Positions 60,169 to 64,000 of a stretch of 64,000 nucleotides of DNA are shown in pieces. Source of the stretch: Quillaja saponaria. Its lineage: Eukaryota; Streptophyta; Magnoliopsida; Fabales; Quillajaceae. The stretch covers positions 14,417,532 through 14,481,531 of the forward strand of contig CM055617.1 of the NCBI GenBank assembly GCA_029379385.1, written 5' to 3'. The position numbers and the translations under genes are program-made. Each line of letters starts with the position of its first letter. Position 1 is the first letter of the stretch. A model generated the notes under the pieces. It was given only the letters and a program-made list of their open reading frames with translations, searched no databases and was not told the DNA's origin.

Positions 60169-63016
60169 TTCTCTCAAAATCTTGTTCTATTTTATATTCC
60201 ATAAGACACGTGTTCTTTAATTATTATTGTCAGTCTATTATTTTTTCTTACGAGATGTGTTTCAGCCTTGCGAGACACTAATTTTTATTTTTTTTATAAT
60301 TTATTTAAATTTATTTTTCATTTTAATATTTTTAAAGTTAATATTTTTTTAATTATGATATTATTAATAAAATTATTGTTTTAATTTATATATTTTTGTG
60401 TTTTATGTATTTTATTTGACAAAATCGCTGCAGTTCAAATTGTTTATTTAATTTTTTGTATTTCAATAGTGAACTTAGAACATAAAATTATAAATCTAAG
60501 ATTTTATTTAGATTATAGGTCTAGCGACCGGTGGCAAATCTTTTTTGGTTCTATCTAAAAAATTAGAACTAATTTTATTTTTGGTAAAATTAAAAATTCT
60601 TTGTCGTTTATATGATAGGAAAATAATTTGTCTATTTGGCTTTAATATTTATTGTTTAATTACTGGAATCTCAATTATTTTGCTAAATATTAAAATACAT
60701 ATCTTATGTTATTTTGGATTTTGAATTATGTTTTGCCGATAAATATTGCAAAATTAGTTTTTATTTTTTTTTTTTTTTTTATTTATAAAGAGTTAACATC
60801 TTTGTCATTGTTCACTCATTCTTTTTGAAAAAAAAGTTCAATATTATCAGTAATGGGGTTTTGGTTCTAATGTTGTTGTTGAGTTAAATACAATCTTAGT
60901 TTCATTTGATATTAATCCAATCATTACTTTTCATAATTACAAAATAAAAGAGTAAATTTACAGCATATAAGACATCAACTTACTCCAATTTTATTGTCTT
61001 ATCCATATGCTAAAACTCTACAGCTTTGGTTCTAATTCAGCTGAAGCACAAAGGTAGTTGTTAAAAAGAAGCGGGTGCACTAATCTAACCAACTCAGCAC
61101 GAGTAGCAATTCAGTCATTTCAAGGGCTAAAAAAAATCTTTTTTCAAGAATATTCAAAGGCTAAAAAATTCGAGTGTTGAAGGATAAAGAATTCAAGATC
61201 TTCAACTAAGAGTTGAGAGCTAATTCTAAAATACTGAAGAACTCAAACGCACCGTTCCATTAAGCAATTATTCATTGAAGAACAAAATGTTCCGCTTCAA
61301 ATATCTTATACTCTTATCAAGAAATAAAAAATCTCGTTGTTGATCCTTAATCAAGAAGTTATCGTGCCTAATTTGATTTCAAATTAGTCATTGACTAATC
61401 TACCAGTACATAGAGCGAATACAATTAATACACATCAGTCTATATTGTACCAAAATAGCAATTGCCCATTTTCCTTATTTCGATTTTATCCTATTCTCCT
61501 CTCAAACCCTAACCAGTCCTACATCAAATTTATTTGTATGGGATTATGAAACATTTTTTCTACTCAGAGAGAGATGAAGATAACCTAAACATTTTTAGAT
61601 TATGAAACATTTGGTAACAATTAATTATAATTTATAAAATTACTAATTAAAATGATTATTTAGTTAATTATATTTTATTAAAATTATCAAAGACAGGTAT
61701 TGGAGTTAAGCTGTGACATGTGAGTGATGTGTTAAAAGGGTTTGAGTGTTATTTATGAAAAAGATTAGAATATCATAATTTTTTGCTTAGTCAAATCTGA
61801 TTATAAGCATAAGAAAAATAAGCATTAAAATCTTTACTTATTTTGTTATTATAATTTAAAAGTTAAATAAAAAATTTGAACCAAACCCTCCAATATCTGG
61901 ATTATCTAATATTATAATCAGGTTTAACTAGATTATAATTAAATACAAACACTCCCTTAACTGTAGGGTAGTAATATATTCAAATATGTGAAAGTAGTAT
62001 AATATTGCAATTTAAGTGGTAGTTAGTACATGCATTTGACTGGATCAGAGGTATTAATCGAGTGCTTGTAAATTATTCCATACGCTCCTTAAAAAAAATT
62101 GAAATAGAATTGAGTCTAGCATAATAAATCAAAGAGACGTTTTGAAAACAAAGTTATAGTTGAAAAGAATGTTTTAACATATACATATATATATATATAT
62201 ACCGGATAAGAAGATTATTTAACATTTAGTCTTTTAATATACACCCAATCCATTAGACAATAATACCACCAATTAAGGAATATTTTCTCATGAACCAAAC
62301 AGATATGAGTTAGCTAGTTGAATTGGAAATTGAGCGATCACGGACTTGGTTGTTGAGATTTCAATTAAATCGGTGGCCTACCTTCAAAGTTACAACACTG
62401 TCCCGTGATTTTCCTGATACCTTATTGCCGCCTATAGGAGTTGTTTATACATGCCACCTGGCAACATGTGGTTCAAGATGAGGGAGATGTGCAGGACAAA
62501 ATATCTTTATGAATTACCAAGAAATTTCCTATGAAACATCACTATAACAATCACATATTGGGACATTTAATTAATTAATTAAATTAAATAACAAGTAGTT
62601 TTTGTAAATTTGAATCTACTATATACAGTTAATTAATTTTAAGTTGTGTTGTTTTCTCCTTTATTCTCCCCCCACTTGTACTTGGTGTGAATATATTCTC
62701 ATTGTTTAATATAAATTTCTCACATCTATGAAAATTCATTCATCACAAGTCTTTGTGACAATTAACTGTTGAGGCTAATTTAGATGATGAGGACAAATTC
62801 TGTTGAAAGGTACAAGCATTAATTTCTCTCAATATATATATTTTCTTTTTAAATGTTTTTTCTTCTTATATGAGGCACGAGTATTGTCATATGAAAGCAC
62901 CGCAAAATTGGCAGCAACTCAAAAGAGAAAGAAAGAAACAGGCGCTTCAAATTGCAATCACAAATAAATCACACTAAAGATGGTAATACACAACATCACC
63001 AAACTAAATCGTGTTC

Positions 63017-63022
63017 CACGTG
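63017..63022. promoter_or_regulatory. G-box CACGTG upstream of the JAZ-type gene
   Basis: CACGTG palindrome 321 bp before the start codon. MYC2-type factors bind G-boxes in the promoters of JAZ genes and switch them on in response to jasmonate. An ACGTG core lies nearby at ~63138. Confidence 0.6.
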
Positions 63023-63233
63023 CTAAATTCCATCTCTCTTTCGGTCTCGCGCGGGTCCCCAACTTTCTATCTTTTCTAACATTTTTCTTTCATTCTTTTC
63101 CCCCAATAGTTTTTGTGATTTTTTTTTCTTGTGCTTTACGTGTTTCAAAATTACATAGATATTTTTTTTGTCAAAAAGAAAAACGTTTGAAATTGTTATG
63201 TGTAGGCAGGCCCCACGATTACATTCCCACCTT

Positions 63234-63241
63234 TATATATA
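63234..63241 (+). promoter_or_regulatory. TATA box of the JAZ-type gene
   Basis: TATATATA about 100 bp before the ATG, followed by a CT-rich leader (CTTCATTCTTCTATTTCTCTCTGTCTC), the usual layout for a plant promoter and 5' UTR. Confidence 0.65.
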
Positions 63242-63342
63242 CTCCTTTTCCCTTCAGACCTTTGCCCTTCATTCTTCTATTTCTCTCTGTCTCACTTCTC
63301 TCTGAGAGTTGTTAGGTCTCAAAGACAATTTTACCCTTCAGT

Positions 63343-64000
63343 ATGAGAAGGAATTGCAACTTGGAACTTCAACTTCTTCCGCCGTCTGCTTCCGATCACC
63401 ACCATCACCACCACCATCCAATGGAAGTGACAAGTGGAAGCCCACAACAACAGCAACCAAACTACCCTCAACAGCAACAGCAGCTGACCATTTTTTACAA
63501 TGGGAAGATGTGTGTTTGTGATGTTACCGAGATTCAGGTGAGCATTAATTTTCATGCTTCGTGTTTTTTTTTTTTTTTTTTTTTTTTTCTCTCACTTTTC
63601 CTGTCTTATTCCTTTTCTAAAATACCCAATTTTCCCCCCAAAAAAATAATCTTAGCCCAAATTTTGCAAGTATTTCCTAAGTCCAAGATACTATGACATT
63701 GAGATTCACGTTTTTATTTGTAATTGATTCTTTACATCTTTGACTAACAAGTAGACCTACTATTTTGACCTAAAAAACGCACAGCATAAACATTTTGAGA
63801 CACATTCCATTAATGGTTACTTAGAATTTTATTTTTTTTGTTAATTTAAATGAATATTTTCATTAATGTTTTTTTTTTAATGAAAATTGTAGGCTAGAGC
63901 AATACTAATGGTTGCAAGCAGAGAAATGGAAGAAAGAGTAGTAAGAACACCAAGTGGAAGGGGAAGTGGAAGTGGGTCACCAGAGCCATCTTCACCAATG
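63343..64000 (+). CDS. TIFY5A/JAZ8-type jasmonate ZIM-domain repressor, 5' part
   Basis: Exon 1 is 63343-63537 and exon 2 begins at 63893; the intron has GT...AG ends and is phase 0. The frame is still open at base 64000, so the C-terminus with the Jas motif lies outside. The N-terminus MRRNCNLELQLLPPS carries LELQL (residues 7-11), an LxLxL EAR motif that recruits the TOPLESS corepressor directly. A His run (residues 19-25) and two Gln runs precede the TIFY domain LTIFYNGKMCVCDVTEIQ (TIFY at 49-52), which continues ARAILMVASREMEERV in exon 2. A Gly/Ser-rich stretch follows. JAZ proteins are nuclear repressors of MYC transcription factors, normally destroyed when jasmonoyl-isoleucine brings them to COI1. 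The EAR motif and short N-terminus fit the TIFY5/JAZ7-8 branch, which is often hormone-resistant; without the Jas region this cannot be checked here. The intron contains a ~30-base T run near 63564. Confidence 0.93.

Larger units (their letters stand above)
58125..62960. other. Intergenic between the DUF1365 gene and the JAZ-type gene
   Basis: No gene is supported. The first few hundred bases must hold the DUF1365 3' UTR. A 9-bp tandem repeat lies at ~58873-58905. 59580-60000 and 60240-60420 are extremely AT-rich. A tiny LINE insertion is at 60127-60150. A (TA)n tract lies at ~62180-62200. Confidence 0.6.

Noticed and set aside
63331..63555. Minus-strand frame opposite JAZ exon 1
   Set aside because: It mirrors CAC/CAA repeat codons of the real exon and has no match.
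1..64000. tRNA, rRNA, CRISPR arrays, operons or bacterial elements
   Set aside because: None is seen; the sequence is plant nuclear DNA with spliced genes and plant transposons.

Overview
The window is nuclear DNA from a flowering plant, almost certainly a eudicot. It is AT-rich, has GT-AG introns, carries plant-only gene families (carotenoid cleavage dioxygenase 4, TIFY/JAZ, LOG) and is dominated by plant LTR retrotransposons (Ty3/gypsy Athila-like and chromovirus-like), a CACTA transposon and short inverted-repeat elements. I cannot fix the species. Only three host genes look alive. The left edge holds the last ~250 codons of a CCD4-type gene (+). A five-exon DUF1365 gene (+) lies at 50.1-58.1 kb. 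The right edge holds the first two exons of a TIFY5A/JAZ8-type jasmonate repressor gene (+).

Region by region. (1) 1-4.7 kb: the CCD4 3' end, then a ~2 kb tandem duplication whose second copy holds a broken CCD4 3' end. Each copy also carries a relic exon of a cytokinin-activating LOG gene, and one more LOG exon follows the second copy. A 220-bp hAT-like MITE sits in copy 1 only, and copy 2 preserves the empty site. (2) 4.8-6.9 kb: a decayed inverted-repeat element and unassigned DNA. (3) 6.9-13.4 kb: a complete but dead minus-strand Ty3/gypsy element with 298/300-bp LTRs and a perfect 5-bp target duplication. (4) 13.4-27.5 kb: intergenic DNA with a Mutator-like MITE (9-bp target duplication), a long minus-strand gypsy LTR plus chromodomain-end relic, a solo LTR with internal tandem repeats, another deleted gypsy relic, an LTR-like stretch with a perfect five-unit heat-shock element, and a foldback element.

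(5) 27.5-49.8 kb: one old Athila-type element (+) with its own LTRs, tRNA-Asp-type primer site, gag, protease, RT, RNase H, integrase and env-like ORF3, all broken. It has been hit at least three times. A 6,966-bp CACTA transposon splits the integrase (TSD TTT). An inverted Athila solo LTR splits ORF3. A 2.47-kb solo LTR of the 17-kb family splits that solo LTR. Removing the insertions leaves about 11.6 kb, close to the usual Athila size. The CACTA element carries a fragment of a family-1 UDP-glycosyltransferase gene.

(6) 49.8-58.1 kb: the DUF1365 gene begins only 260 bp after the Athila 3' LTR. Its intron 2 has four ~260-290-bp tandem repeats, and its intron 4 holds a LINE 3' end and a possible LTR fragment. 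(7) 58.1-63.0 kb: intergenic, very AT-rich, with an ultra-short LINE insertion. (8) 63.0-64.0 kb: the JAZ-type gene with a G-box and TATA box.

The live genes do not form a pathway or cluster. Carotenoid cleavage, cytokinin activation (dead) and jasmonate repression are neighbours by chance as far as the sequence shows. No new biological system is convincingly present. The best leads are the heat-shock-element LTR, the gene-capturing CACTA, the CCD4-LOG duplication, and the retroelement-made promoter region of the DUF1365 gene.
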